35,840 nucleotides of DNA from Rhodocyclaceae bacterium (GCA_003158255.1 PMIH01000221.1:1-35840); one strand, 5' to 3'; positions 18,743-27,984 are shown, counted from the first letter of the stretch. Program-made: numbers and translations. The notes: generated by a model not told the origin, from the sequence alone.

Positions 18743-18743
18743 G

Positions 18744-19736
18744 ATGGGGCGATACCTTTACCTGACGGGGCTGCTGGTTCTGGCCGCTTGCGGCAGCCGG
18801 CCACCGGTCCAGGTGGTGGACGGACATGCGCCGGTTGCCGTCGAAGCACGGCGCGGCGCGGCACCAGGGGCTGCGCGCGAAGGCTACTACGTCGTCAAGA
18901 AGGGCGACACGCTGTATCGCATCGCCCAGACGCATGGCGTCGAACAGCGTGACGTTGCCGCCTGGAACAACTTGACGGATCTGACGAAGCTCGAGGTCGG
19001 TCAGGAGCTGCGGATGACGCCGCCGGAAGGTGCGGTTGAAATCAAGCCGATTGCGGCGCCAGCGCCGATCGTGATGGTGGGTGACAGCGCGTCTTCCCCT
19101 GTCGCTACCCGGCAGCCGGTAGCCACTGCCGTCATCTCGCCGTCTCAAGGTGCCGGTGGTACCGTGCCTGCGACTGCAATCGGCGCTACCGGCGGCTTGA
19201 TGCACGAGCCGAAAGGCGGCAAGGTGGCGTATTCGGAGACCGCACTCGCCCAAGTGCGGGAAATGGAGGGTGGTAGCCAGACTGTGAAGCCAGCGGAGCG
19301 ACCGTTGGAAAAGCCGACGCTTGCGGTGGGTGCGCCCGCAGCGATTCCCAGCGATAGCAACGAATGGACCTGGCCGTTGGCAGGCAAGATGATCAGCGAA
19401 TTTGTCGAAGGCGGTGCCGGCAAGGAAAGCAACAAGGGCATCGATCTCGCCGGACGGGTGGGAGAACCCATTCAGGCGGCAGCCGCCGGTAAAGTTTCTT
19501 TCGTCGGTAACTTGCGCGGTTACGGCGATTTCCTTGTGCTTCAGCACAACGGCGACTTCATCTCCGTGTACGCCCATACCAGCAAGATCCTGGTCAAGAA
19601 AGACCAGCCGATCGCCAAGGGACAGAAGATCGCCGAAGTCGGCCGGTCGGATTCCGATGTGCCCAAGCTGCATTTCGAGATTCGCAGTCAGGGCAAGCCC
19701 ATCGATCCTTTGAAATTGCTGCCGCCACGCCAGTGA
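18744..19736 (+). CDS. nlpD: Lipoprotein NlpD / LysM-M23 peptidase-domain murein hydrolase activator
   Basis: Lipobox LVLAAC; Lys[30 protein letters not shown]23 domain [48 protein letters not shown]. Confidence 0.95.
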   Translation: MGRYLYLTGLLVLAACGSRPPVQVVDGHAPVAVEARRGAAPGAAREGYYVVKKGDTLYRIAQTHGVEQRDVAAWNNLTDLTKLEVGQELRMTPPEGAVEIKPIAAPAPIVMVGDSASSPVATRQPVATAVISPSQGAGGTVPATAIGATGGLMHEPKGGKVAYSETALAQVREMEGGSQTVKPAERPLEKPTLAVGAPAAIPSDSNEWTWPLAGKMISEFVEGGAGKESNKGIDLAGRVGEPIQAAAAGKVSFVGNLRGYGDFLVLQHNGDFISVYAHTSKILVKKDQPIAKGQKIAEVGRSDSDVPKLHFEIRSQGKPIDPLKLLPPRQ

Positions 19737-20656
19737 ACGAGGACGGTTTCCCGGAGGAACTCGAAGACGATGGCGATGCCGAAGGCGGCGTCGCTATCGA
19801 GGGTGGCGGCGAGGTCGAGTTCATCGACGATGTCACCCAGCTTTACCTGAACGAACTCGGCGCCACTTCGCTGCTTTCGCCAAAGGAGGAACTGGCGTTG
19901 TCGCGTGCCGTGCGGACAGGCGATTTCGCCGCCCGCCAGCGCATGATCGAAGCCAACCTGCGCCTGGTGGTGAGCATTGCCAAGCACTATCAGCATCGTG
20001 GTATTCCGCTCGACGACCTGATCGAGGAAGGCAACCTCGGGTTGATTCACGCGCTGGAGAAGTTCGATCCCGAGCGCGGCTTCCGTTTTTCCACCTACGC
20101 TACGTGGTGGGTACGCCAGAACGTCGAGCGCGCGATCATGAACCAGTCGCGCACGATTCGCTTACCGGTGCATGTCGTCAAGGAGCTCAACCTCGTGTTG
20201 CGCGCCCTGCGCCGGCTAGAGTCGTCCGACGATCCGGACCATCACGCCGATGCCGTTGCCGTTGCGCGCATGATCGACCGGCCGGTCGATGAAGTACGCC
20301 ACCTGCTTGCTTACAACGAAAGGACCGTCTCGCTCGATGCATCGCTTGATGTCGATCCCGATCTCTCGGTTGCCGACTCCGTCGCCGACGACGGCTCGGA
20401 GGCGCCCGACCACCATCTCGAGCAGTTGGAAATCGAACAGCGCATCACCGAATGGGTGGCGCGTTTGTCGGACAAGCAACGGCAGGTCATCGAGCGCCGC
20501 TATGGCCTCAATGGCGGCGACGTGGCAACGCTCGAAGCGGTGGCCAACGATCTCGGTGTCACCCGCGAACGAGTACGCCAGATTCAGCTCGAAGCCCTCG
20601 GCCAGTTGCGTCGCCAACTGCTGCATGCGGGCATCAACCGCGACGCGGTGTTGTAG
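19733..20656 (+). CDS. rpoS: RNA polymerase sigma factor RpoS
   Basis: [83 protein letters not shown] start overlapping the nlpD stop; conserved surE-pcm-nlpD-rpoS order. Confidence 0.96.
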   Translation: MNEDGFPEELEDDGDAEGGVAIEGGGEVEFIDDVTQLYLNELGATSLLSPKEELALSRAVRTGDFAARQRMIEANLRLVVSIAKHYQHRGIPLDDLIEEGNLGLIHALEKFDPERGFRFSTYATWWVRQNVERAIMNQSRTIRLPVHVVKELNLVLRALRRLESSDDPDHHADAVAVARMIDRPVDEVRHLLAYNERTVSLDASLDVDPDLSVADSVADDGSEAPDHHLEQLEIEQRITEWVARLSDKQRQVIERRYGLNGGDVATLEAVANDLGVTRERVRQIQLEALGQLRRQLLHAGINRDAVL

Positions 20657-20663
20657 TCCCGCT

Positions 20664-20963
20664 TCAGCCGCCACCCCGGTGCATGGCGAGGTCCATGCGC
20701 GCCAGCAGCGCCACCCGTTGTTCCGCCGAACCAGCCGTCATGCGAAGGCGGACTTTCATGCGTGGCATGTTCAGTAGCGCGATCACTCGCGGCGTTATTA
20801 TCTCCAGCGCGACTTCCATCGCCGCCTGGCCATCATCGACATGCAGAATCCCGTTGCGCTCCGTCACCCTGCCCGGAAACGCCAGACCCAGCCCGTGCCG
20901 GAATTCCTCGGGCGTGGTCCAGACTTCGCGTTCCACGACTTCGGGCGATTGTGGGGCGGGCAT
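20664..20963 (-). CDS. Hypothetical protein (99 aa)
   Basis: Open frame MPAPQSPEVVEREVWTTPEEFRHGLGLAFPGRVTERNGILHVDDGQ..., amphipathic and plausible; tightly convergent with rpoS. Confidence 0.5.
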   Translation of the reverse strand: MPAPQSPEVVEREVWTTPEEFRHGLGLAFPGRVTERNGILHVDDGQAAMEVALEIITPRVIALLNMPRMKVRLRMTAGSAEQRVALLARMDLAMHRGGG

Positions 20964-21005
20964 GGTAGAAAGCTGCGATGCGTCGATGATCTGTGAAGCC
21001 CAATT

Positions 21006-21377
21006 ATGAACCGGAGAATGTTTCCGCTACTGCGCTGGCTGAATGTGGTCCTTCGTGGCCTGCACCTGGCCGCAGTCATCACGCTGGGTGCGGCGCTGCT
21101 GGGTGCGCCGGTTGCAGGCGGCCCGTCAGCACTCGGCGTTGCCGCCACCGGTTTCGCCATGCTGGCCATCGACACCTGGAGCAAACCCAATCATTTGCTC
21201 GAAGTGTCGGGCATCGCCGTGCTGGTCAAACTCGTCCTCGTGGGCTGGATGGCCGCTGATGAATCGTCGCGGTTCGCGCTGTTCTGGATCATCGTCGCCG
21301 GCTCTGCCATCTTCGCCCACGCGCCCGCGCGCTTTCGGCACGCAGTTGTGTTCGGCCCGGAAAATAACCGCAATTAA
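21006..21377 (+). CDS. Hypothetical integral membrane protein (4 predicted TM segments)
   Basis: LRWLNVVLRGLHLAAVITLGAALLGAPVAGG...FALFWIIVAGSAIFAHAPARFRH. Confidence 0.7.
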   Translation: MNRRMFPLLRWLNVVLRGLHLAAVITLGAALLGAPVAGGPSALGVAATGFAMLAIDTWSKPNHLLEVSGIAVLVKLVLVGWMAADESSRFALFWIIVAGSAIFAHAPARFRHAVVFGPENNRN

Positions 21378-21484
21378 GTTGTTGGTAAGCGTTGCATCTG
21401 CGGCATTGAACCCGCCCCTTCAATATGCTAGGTTGTGCATATCTGGTCGCTACAGATGAACAACAACCTCACGAGGAGTTCGAT

Positions 21485-21964
21485 ATGCAGAAATCACTGT
21501 ACATCGATGCCAACAAATGTACGGGCTGCCTGCAGTGCGAGATGGCATGTTCTTACGAAAACTACGGCATCTTCAACACTGCCAAATCGCGCATCAAGAT
21601 TTTCGACTTCGAGCATGAAGGCCGTAAGGTGCCATACACATGCACCCAGTGCGCCGAAGCGTGGTGCCTGAACGCCTGCCCGGTCGAAGCCATCAGCATC
21701 GACGCGGCCACCGGCGCCAAGGTGATCAACGAGTCCACTTGCGTCGGCTGCAAGGTCTGCACCATCGCCTGCCCGTTCGGCACGGTCAATTACGTTGCCG
21801 ATACCGGCAAGGTCCAGAAGTGCGATCTCTGCGGTGGCGATCCTGCCTGCGCCACGGCCTGCCCGACGGGGGCGATCACTTTCGTCGATTCGGACTGGAC
21901 GGGATTCGACAAGATGCGAGCCTGGGCCGGCAAGACCGACAACGCCGCGCGCGCCAGCGCCTAA
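21485..21964 (+). CDS. aorA: Aldehyde oxidoreductase ferredoxin-like electron-transfer subunit (AorA-type, 4 [4Fe-4S])
   Basis: Four Cys clusters: CTGCLQCEMAC, CTQCAEAWCLNACP, CVGCKVCTIACP, CDLCGGDPACATACP; RBS aggag; directly 5' of the AOR large subunit. Confidence 0.9.
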   Translation: MQKSLYIDANKCTGCLQCEMACSYENYGIFNTAKSRIKIFDFEHEGRKVPYTCTQCAEAWCLNACPVEAISIDAATGAKVINESTCVGCKVCTIACPFGTVNYVADTGKVQKCDLCGGDPACATACPTGAITFVDSDWTGFDKMRAWAGKTDNAARASA

Positions 21965-21974
21965 GGAGACCGAT

Positions 21975-23822
21975 ATGGCATGGACAAAGAAGATCCTGCG
22001 CGTTGACCTGACCAAAGGCACGTGCAAATCCGAGCCCCTCAACATGGAGTGGGCGCAGCAGTATCTTGGCCAGCGCGGACTGGCAACCAAGTACTTCGTC
22101 GAGGAAGTCGACCCCAAGGTCGATCCACTATCCCCGGCCAACAAGATGATCATGGCCACCGGGCCGCTCACCGGCACACCAGCCTCGACTGGCGGGCGCT
22201 ATTCGGTGATCACCAAGGGGCCGCTGACCGGCGCCATCGCCTGCTCGAACTCCGGTGGCTACTTCGGCGCCGAACTCAAGTTCGCCGGCTGGGACATGGT
22301 CGTATTCGAAGGCAAGTCGGCCAAGCCCGTTTACCTGTCGATCGAAGACGACAAGGTTGAACTGAGGGACGCCGCCCACCTGTGGGGCAAGACGACCTGG
22401 CAGACCGAAGAGATCATCAAGAAGTCGCATCAGGATCCGCAGACCCGTGTTTGCAGCATTGGTCGCGCTGGCGAGAATGGCGTTCTGTTCAGTTGCATCG
22501 TCAATGACCTGCACCGCGCCGCCGGCCGTTCCGGTGTCGGCGCCGTGATGGGGTCGAAGAACCTGAAAGCAGTGGCTGTGCGAGGCACCAGCGGAACGGC
22601 CACGATCAAGGATCCGAAGGCCTTTATGGCGGCCACCGTGGCGGCCAAGAAAGTGCTGGCTGATAACGCTGTCACCGGCCAGGGCCTGCCGAAGTACGGC
22701 ACGCAGGTGCTGATGAACGTCATCAACGAAATGGGCGCGCTGCCGACCCGCAATGCCAAGGAAGTGCAGTTCGAAGGCGCGCGCAATATCTCCGGCGAGG
22801 CCATGCACGAGAAGCGGCCGACCGACGGCAAGGCCAACCTGGTTACCAATAACGCCTGCTTCGGCTGCACCATCGCCTGCGGTCGCATCTCGCAGGTGGA
22901 CAAGAACCACTGGAGCGTGGTGAACAATCCGAAGTACTGGGGTGCGTCGGGCGGCCTCGAATATGAAGCGGCCTGGGCACTGGGCGCCGCGGCCGGCGTC
23001 GATGACCTCGATGCCCTGACGGTTGCCAACATGATGTGCAACGAAGATGGCATGGACCCGATCACTTTCGGTGCCACCATCGGCGCGGCCATGGAACTCT
23101 ATACGCTGGGTGCGCTGACCAAGGAACAGATCGGCATCGAGGCGCCGTTCAATTCGGCGCAGGCGGTGGTCGAGATGACGCGCATGACCGCGGAAGGACG
23201 CGGCTTCGGCAAGGAACTCGGCCTCGGCTCGAAGCGCCTGACCGCCAAGTACGGTCATCCGGATCTATCGATGTCAGTCAAGGGCCAGGAATTCCCGGCC
23301 TACGATCCGCGCGGCATCCAGGGCATGGGCCTGACCTACGCGACCTCCAATCGCGGCGCCTGCCACCTCCGCAGCTACACCGTGGCTTCGGAAGTGCTCG
23401 GCATTCCGGTCAAGACCGACCCGCTGGTGACTGACGGCAAGGCCGGCCTGGTGATTGCATTCCAGGATGCCACTGCCGTGTTCGACTCCGCCGGCATCTG
23501 CATCTTCACGTCGTTCGCGTGGTCGCTGGCCGACGTGCAGCCGCAACTCGCCGCCGCCTGCGAGGGCGACTGGTCGATGGAGAAGCTGGCGCTGGTGGGC
23601 GAACGGATCTGGAACATGGAACGCCAGTTCAACAACGCGGCCGGTTTCACCGCCAAGGACGACGATCTGCCCAAGCGCATGAAGACGGAAGCCGCCAAGA
23701 CCGGTCCGGCCAAGGGTCTGGTCAGCGGCATCGACAAGATGTTGCCGGAGTACTACAAGGCGCGTGGCTGGACCACTGGCGGCGTACCTGAGAAGGAAAC
23801 GCTGGCGCGCCTGGGGCTCTAG
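21975..23822 (+). CDS. aorB: Aldehyde:ferredoxin oxidoreductase, tungsten-pterin catalytic subunit (AorB-type)
   Basis: GRYSVITKGPLTGAIACSNSGGYFGAELKFAGWD; CFGCTIACGR plus distal DSAGIC as Fe-S ligands; 615 aa AOR fold length. Confidence 0.93.
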   Translation: MAWTKKILRVDLTKGTCKSEPLNMEWAQQYLGQRGLATKYFVEEVDPKVDPLSPANKMIMATGPLTGTPASTGGRYSVITKGPLTGAIACSNSGGYFGAELKFAGWDMVVFEGKSAKPVYLSIEDDKVELRDAAHLWGKTTWQTEEIIKKSHQDPQTRVCSIGRAGENGVLFSCIVNDLHRAAGRSGVGAVMGSKNLKAVAVRGTSGTATIKDPKAFMAATVAAKKVLADNAVTGQGLPKYGTQVLMNVINEMGALPTRNAKEVQFEGARNISGEAMHEKRPTDGKANLVTNNACFGCTIACGRISQVDKNHWSVVNNPKYWGASGGLEYEAAWALGAAAGVDDLDALTVANMMCNEDGMDPITFGATIGAAMELYTLGALTKEQIGIEAPFNSAQAVVEMTRMTAEGRGFGKELGLGSKRLTAKYGHPDLSMSVKGQEFPAYDPRGIQGMGLTYATSNRGACHLRSYTVASEVLGIPVKTDPLVTDGKAGLVIAFQDATAVFDSAGICIFTSFAWSLADVQPQLAAACEGDWSMEKLALVGERIWNMERQFNNAAGFTAKDDDLPKRMKTEAAKTGPAKGLVSGIDKMLPEYYKARGWTTGGVPEKETLARLGL

Positions 23823-25067
23823 ATGAAACACGTCATCATCGGCGCCGGCGCTGCCGGCATGACCGCCGCGGAGGTGCTGCGCAAGTTCGATCCGAACGCC
23901 AGCATCACCGTGCTGGACGGCGAGGGCGAGGGGCCTTACGCGCGCATGGCGATCCCTTACCTGCTGTCGAACCAGATCGACGAAACGGGCACGCGCCTGC
24001 GCCGCGATCCGGACCACTACCGGAAGTTGCGCATCGACATCGAGAAGGCGCGTGCAACGGCGTTGGATGCCGCCGGTAGCGCGGTACGCCTCGCCGACGG
24101 GCGCGTGCTGCCCTACGATCGATTGCTGATCGCCACGGGCTCGGTGCCGAGCCGCGAGAAAATCGAGGGCATCGACCTGCCCGGCGTGCATACCTGCTGG
24201 ACGCTGGCCGATGCGCGCGCCATCATCGCCTCGCTGAGTCCCGGTGCGCGCGTCGTGCAGATGGGTGCGGGCTTCGTCGGCTGCATCATCATCCAGGGAC
24301 TGGTGTCGCGCGGCGCCCAACTCACCATCCTCGTGCGCAGCGGCCGCATGGTATCGCGCATGATGCCGCCGAAGGCGAGCGAGATGATCGCGGCCTGGTG
24401 CCAATCCAAGGGTGTGCGCATCATGGGCAAGACGCAGACGGCGAAGGTCGAACGCGACGGCAATGCCCTCAAGGTGACCCTGACCACGGGCGAAGTGCTG
24501 CCGGCGGACGTCTATCTGAGCGCTGTGGGCGTCAAGCCCGGTATCGATTTTCTGGCCGGCAGCGGCATCGCGATTCAGGCCGGCATCGTCGTCGACGAGC
24601 GCATGCGCAGCAACCTGCCCGGCGTCTATGCTGCTGGCGACGTGGCCGAAGCAAACGACTGTCTTTACGGCAAGCCGCTCGTGAATGCCATCCAGCCCAA
24701 CGCCGTCGAACAGGCCCGCATCGCGGCGATCAACATGGCCGGCGGCGAGACCGATTTCGTCGGCAGCCTCGCCATCAACGTGCTCGATACGATGGGTCTG
24801 GTGTCCTGTTCCTTCGGTCAATGGGAAGGCGAGGAGGGCGGCGAGAGTGTCGAACTGCTCGACGAGGCCAGGAATCGCTACCTGTCGCTCAAGTTCAAGA
24901 ATGACGTGCTGATCGGCGCCACCAGCATCGGCTGGACCGAACATATCGGCGCGTTGCGCGGCCTGATCCAGACACGCACACGGCTTGGTGCCTGGAAGGA
25001 TCGCCTGCTGGCCGATCCGACGTCTTTCATGGCCGCTTATCTCGCCAGCGCCCAGAAAGCCGCATGA
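23823..25067 (+). CDS. aorC: FAD/NAD(P)-dependent pyridine nucleotide-disulfide oxidoreductase subunit (AorC-type)
   Basis: MKHVIIGAGAAGMTAAEVLRKFDPNASITVLDGE; NLPGVYAAGDVAEANDCL; start codon immediately follows the aorB stop. Confidence 0.88.
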   Translation: MKHVIIGAGAAGMTAAEVLRKFDPNASITVLDGEGEGPYARMAIPYLLSNQIDETGTRLRRDPDHYRKLRIDIEKARATALDAAGSAVRLADGRVLPYDRLLIATGSVPSREKIEGIDLPGVHTCWTLADARAIIASLSPGARVVQMGAGFVGCIIIQGLVSRGAQLTILVRSGRMVSRMMPPKASEMIAAWCQSKGVRIMGKTQTAKVERDGNALKVTLTTGEVLPADVYLSAVGVKPGIDFLAGSGIAIQAGIVVDERMRSNLPGVYAAGDVAEANDCLYGKPLVNAIQPNAVEQARIAAINMAGGETDFVGSLAINVLDTMGLVSCSFGQWEGEEGGESVELLDEARNRYLSLKFKNDVLIGATSIGWTEHIGALRGLIQTRTRLGAWKDRLLADPTSFMAAYLASAQKAA

Positions 25068-25318
25068 GGGTAACGTTCAAGCTCTTCGCCTCGCTGCAGG
25101 ACTACCTGCCGGTCGAGGCGAAGCGCGACAACGCGCTGTCTCTCGATCTCGCCGAAGGCACCACGATCATGGCCGTGATCGAACGTTTCGGGCTGCCACT
25201 GAAATCCTGCAAACTCGCGCTCGTGGACGGTGTCTTCGTTCCGCCGGCGGAGCGCGCCACGCGCGTGCTTGCCGATGGCGAAACGCTCGCCATCTGGCCG
25301 CCAGTCGCGGGCGGGTGA
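25064..25318 (+). CDS. MoaD/ThiS-family sulfur carrier protein linked to AOR
   Basis: MRVTFKLFASLQDYLPVEAKRDNALSLDL...ADGETLAIWPPVAGG; C-terminal GG; ATGA overlap with aorC. Confidence 0.88.
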   Translation: MRVTFKLFASLQDYLPVEAKRDNALSLDLAEGTTIMAVIERFGLPLKSCKLALVDGVFVPPAERATRVLADGETLAIWPPVAGG

Positions 25319-25348
25319 CTTTCGCGTAACACTCGGGTCCGCCAGGCG

Positions 25349-26194
25349 CTAATCGGGAAGCAACACGGACTTGTACTTGGCTTCCACGCCGGGCGTCAGG
25401 TTGTCGGCGTTGAGTTCCTTATTGAACCCAGGCGCAGCGAGTCGGAAATAGATCTTCGCCCAAGCGATTCTGGCCTCAACTTCGGCGGGTAGTTGCATAT
25501 CGCGGACGGATGAGTCGTCGATGCCGACACATCCCTTGCCATCGCTCGTCGATTGCGTGCAGTCGAATCGCACCACACGCAGATACGAACCCCTGGAGTC
25601 GACGATGTACTGGGCGGATTCCAAATTGAACTCGCCGAGCTTGCCGTTCAGGCTGTCGAGGTTGCTCTGCGTGTCTCGCCAAAGCAGGGCATGCCCGGTC
25701 TTCCGCACCTGCGCGTTCGAAACGGGCCTCACCAAAACACAACGCCGAAATGCGGACGGGCCGTCCTTTTCGAGATACAGTTTTCGCTGATTCTCGACTT
25801 CACATCGTTCGGCATCCTTCCAGATGCCGTTGTGCGAACCAGGGCGGCGATTGAAGGTGGCAATGATGAGCGATTTCACCGCATCGCCGTCGAACTGGCC
25901 CAGGGCCATCGAGGTCAATTGAGACGGAGTGGCCTGGCTACTGTTGTGATCCGTTGCCGCCACCACAACCCATTCGCCGTTGGGAATCAGCAGTTGCTTC
26001 TTTACGCCCAGCCAGCCAACCGTGATGGCTCCAGGACCGTACAGCTTGTCGCCAATGCTCAAGTCAGTAGCGCCGGAGTTTGCCGCCGCGGAAAAGGCAT
26101 TGAGCCTGCTGCGCAGCGGCTGGGCGCTGGCAAGCATGGTCCCGAAAATCAGAAGCGACGCGAGAAGTGCGTTGCGCAGCTGCGGAGCCTTCAT
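25349..26194 (-). CDS. Hypothetical exported protein
   Basis: Signal peptide MKAPQLRNALLASLLIFGTMLASAQ; long coherent ORF; no family assigned with confidence. Confidence 0.65.
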   Translation of the reverse strand: MKAPQLRNALLASLLIFGTMLASAQPLRSRLNAFSAAANSGATDLSIGDKLYGPGAITVGWLGVKKQLLIPNGEWVVVAATDHNSSQATPSQLTSMALGQFDGDAVKSLIIATFNRRPGSHNGIWKDAERCEVENQRKLYLEKDGPSAFRRCVLVRPVSNAQVRKTGHALLWRDTQSNLDSLNGKLGEFNLESAQYIVDSRGSYLRVVRFDCTQSTSDGKGCVGIDDSSVRDMQLPAEVEARIAWAKIYFRLAAPGFNKELNADNLTPGVEAKYKSVLLPD

Positions 26195-26306
26195 GATGTC
26201 GACCAATATTGTCAATGGCGCCAATGTAACATGGGCCGTTGCGCGGGCGCATGGCCTGCCATTCGTCGTTCGACCGTGGCCATCAAGTTCCGGTTGGTTT
26301 GAGCTT

Positions 26307-26756
26307 TCAGCGGGAACGGGGCTGCGCTTGCCCGAATACCGGCACCGTCTCGGTGCCCATCTGCAGCACCAGGCCCTTTGCCGCCAGCGACGCCTGGTAG
26401 GCACGGCTGGCGGCGCCGCGAAAACCGAGACTGCGCATGACCTGGGCAATATGCTGCCAAGCCTCGCTGAGGCCGGATGCCGGCGTGCGGGCTTCGCGGC
26501 GGAGCGTCGTCGTGGCCATTTCACCCGTGGTGGCGCGTTTGTTCCGCCGGTCCCTGGTCGATCTGGCGCAAATCCTGTTGAACACCTCGCGCGCCGATTC
26601 GATGCGTCCCATCTGATAAAGCGCCAGGCCGAGAAAATGCAAGGCCACGAGATCCTCGGGAATTGTTGCCAGGATGGTGCGGGCGATGACTTCCATCTGG
26701 CCCGGATTCCCCGCCTGGTAATAAGCGCCCATGAGATCGATCAATGCAGTAATCAT
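26307..26756 (-). CDS. Small tetratricopeptide-like protein
   Basis: MITALIDLMGAYYQAGNPGQMEVIARTILATIPEDLVALHFLGLALYQMGRIESAREVFNRI is TPR-like; RBS gggag 5' of ATG. Confidence 0.7.
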   Translation of the reverse strand: MITALIDLMGAYYQAGNPGQMEVIARTILATIPEDLVALHFLGLALYQMGRIESAREVFNRICARSTRDRRNKRATTGEMATTTLRREARTPASGLSEAWQHIAQVMRSLGFRGAASRAYQASLAAKGLVLQMGTETVPVFGQAQPRSR

Positions 26757-26782
26757 GCGAATTCTCCCGCGGCTAGGAAGAC

Positions 26783-26811
26783 AAAAAAAAGGCCATGGCA
26801 ACGCCGTGGCC
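26783..26811 (-). terminator. Intrinsic terminator (minus strand)
   Basis: Minus strand GGCCACGGC-GTT-GCCATGGCC-TTTTTTTT: 9-bp stem (one G:U), 3-nt loop, 8 T. Confidence 0.85.
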
Positions 26812-26902
26812 GGCGTGAGTGTGGGCAGTCTGGTTGAATGGAAATGGCGACGCAACTGTCGTCATGGGTGCGACAACCGATGGCCATCGAGGTTCCGCGA
26901 TC
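26783..26902 (-). ncRNA. Candidate approx. 120-nt leader RNA / small RNA between predicted promoter and intrinsic terminator
   Basis: Promoter-terminator pair on the same strand in an intergenic region; contains the 12-bp palindrome CGATGGCCATCG (26878-26889). Confidence 0.4.
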
Positions 26903-26908
26903 GGTATG

Positions 26909-26937
26909 CTTATATGAATGGCGCGACAAGCGCTCAA
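26909..26937 (-). promoter_or_regulatory. Predicted sigma70-type promoter
   Basis: Minus strand TTGAGC - 17 bp - TATAAG. Confidence 0.55.
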
Positions 26938-26939
26938 TC

Positions 26940-26966
26940 TGGCGTACCACCATGACTGACTTTCGC
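26940..26966 (-). repeat. Dispersed 27-bp repeat, copy 1 (26/27 to copy 2)
   Basis: Minus strand GCGAAAGTCAGTCATGGTGGTACGCCA. Confidence 0.9.
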
Positions 26967-27070
26967 GGCACGATCGCTAGGCTTGCCATCCTTGCATACC
27001 CATGGTACGACGAAGGCCATCAATTTCTCGCTCAATACAATATTTCCGCCGGTGATTCGTCTTCACTGGT

Positions 27071-27643
27071 ATGGATACGACTTTGGTCGCCGATGCCCTG
27101 ATGGCTGAAAAGGATAATCGCATCACCGAAACCATCTCGCGTGAGCGGGGGCGCCTCGGCGATTTCATCCGGCGGCGCGTGGCCGATCCAGGCGAGGCCG
27201 AAGACATCCTGCAAGATGTGTTCTTCGAGTTCGTCGAAGCCTATCGGCTGCCGGAACCCATCGAGCAGATCGGGGCCTGGCTCTTCCGCGTCGCCCGCAA
27301 TCGCATCATCGACCGCTTCCGCAAGAAGAAAGAGGAGCTTCTGCCGCAGACGACGGATGCGGATGACGACGAATGGCTGGGGTTGGCGCTGCCGTCCCCG
27401 GAGTCGGGACCGGAAGCGGCTTACGCACGATCCGTGTTGTTGGCGGAAATCACGAGTGCGCTGGACGAATTGCCGAAGGCGCAACGCGACGTATTCATCG
27501 CCCACGAGCTGGAAGGGCGCAGCTTCAAAGACCTGGCGGCAGAGAGCGGCGTTGCCGTGAACACGCTGCTGGCGCGCAAGCGGTATGCAGTCCTACACCT
27601 GCGGGCGCGCCTGCAAACCATCTACGACGAATTCAATTTATAG
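27071..27643 (+). CDS. ECF-type RNA polymerase sigma-70 family factor
   Basis: RRVADPGEAEDILQDVFFEFVEAYRLPEPIEQIGAWLFRVARNRIIDRFRKKK (sigma2) and LPKAQRDVFIAHELEGRSFKDLAAESGVAVNTLLARKRYAVLHLR (sigma4). Confidence 0.92.
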   Translation: MDTTLVADALMAEKDNRITETISRERGRLGDFIRRRVADPGEAEDILQDVFFEFVEAYRLPEPIEQIGAWLFRVARNRIIDRFRKKKEELLPQTTDADDDEWLGLALPSPESGPEAAYARSVLLAEITSALDELPKAQRDVFIAHELEGRSFKDLAAESGVAVNTLLARKRYAVLHLRARLQTIYDEFNL

Positions 27644-27654
27644 AGGATCTGACC

Positions 27655-27984
27655 ATGAGTATGTCCTGCAAACCGCGTTGCGGAAAATTCATCATTCTGA
27701 TCGTGTTGGGCGTCGCTGCTTTGAGCGGGCTCGTCATGGCGCTCTGGAACTGGCTGATGCCAGCCTTGTTCTTCGGCGCCCGGGAGATCGGCTACCTGCA
27801 AGCGGTCGGAATTCTGGTGCTGAGCAAAATCCTGTTTGGCGGCTTTCGTGGCCATGGGCACTGGCATCGCGAGCGCTGGCAACAGATGACGCCGGAAGAA
27901 CGCGAGAAATTCCGGACCGGCATGCGCAACTGGTGTGGCCGCAACAAGAACGAAAGCGCCGCCGCCGACGATTGGCACGCTTGA
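27655..27984 (+). CDS. Small membrane protein downstream of the ECF sigma factor (candidate regulator)
   Basis: Two hydrophobic segments, then HGHWHRERWQQMTPEEREKFRTGMRNWCG; 11-nt gap from the sigma gene with RBS gagg. Confidence 0.75.
   Translation: MSMSCKPRCGKFIILIVLGVAALSGLVMALWNWLMPALFFGAREIGYLQAVGILVLSKILFGGFRGHGHWHRERWQQMTPEEREKFRTGMRNWCGRNKNESAAADDWHA

Noticed and set aside
21386-21402. Possible sigma-54 promoter (TTGGTAAGCGTTGCA) upstream of aorA
   Set aside because: The GG-GC spacing is two bases too short for a -24/-12 element.
23274-24944. 556-aa minus-strand ORF antisense to aorB/aorC
   Set aside because: Composition (His/Arg/Ala-rich, no motifs) is typical of antisense frames in high-GC DNA; the plus-strand genes are unmistakable.
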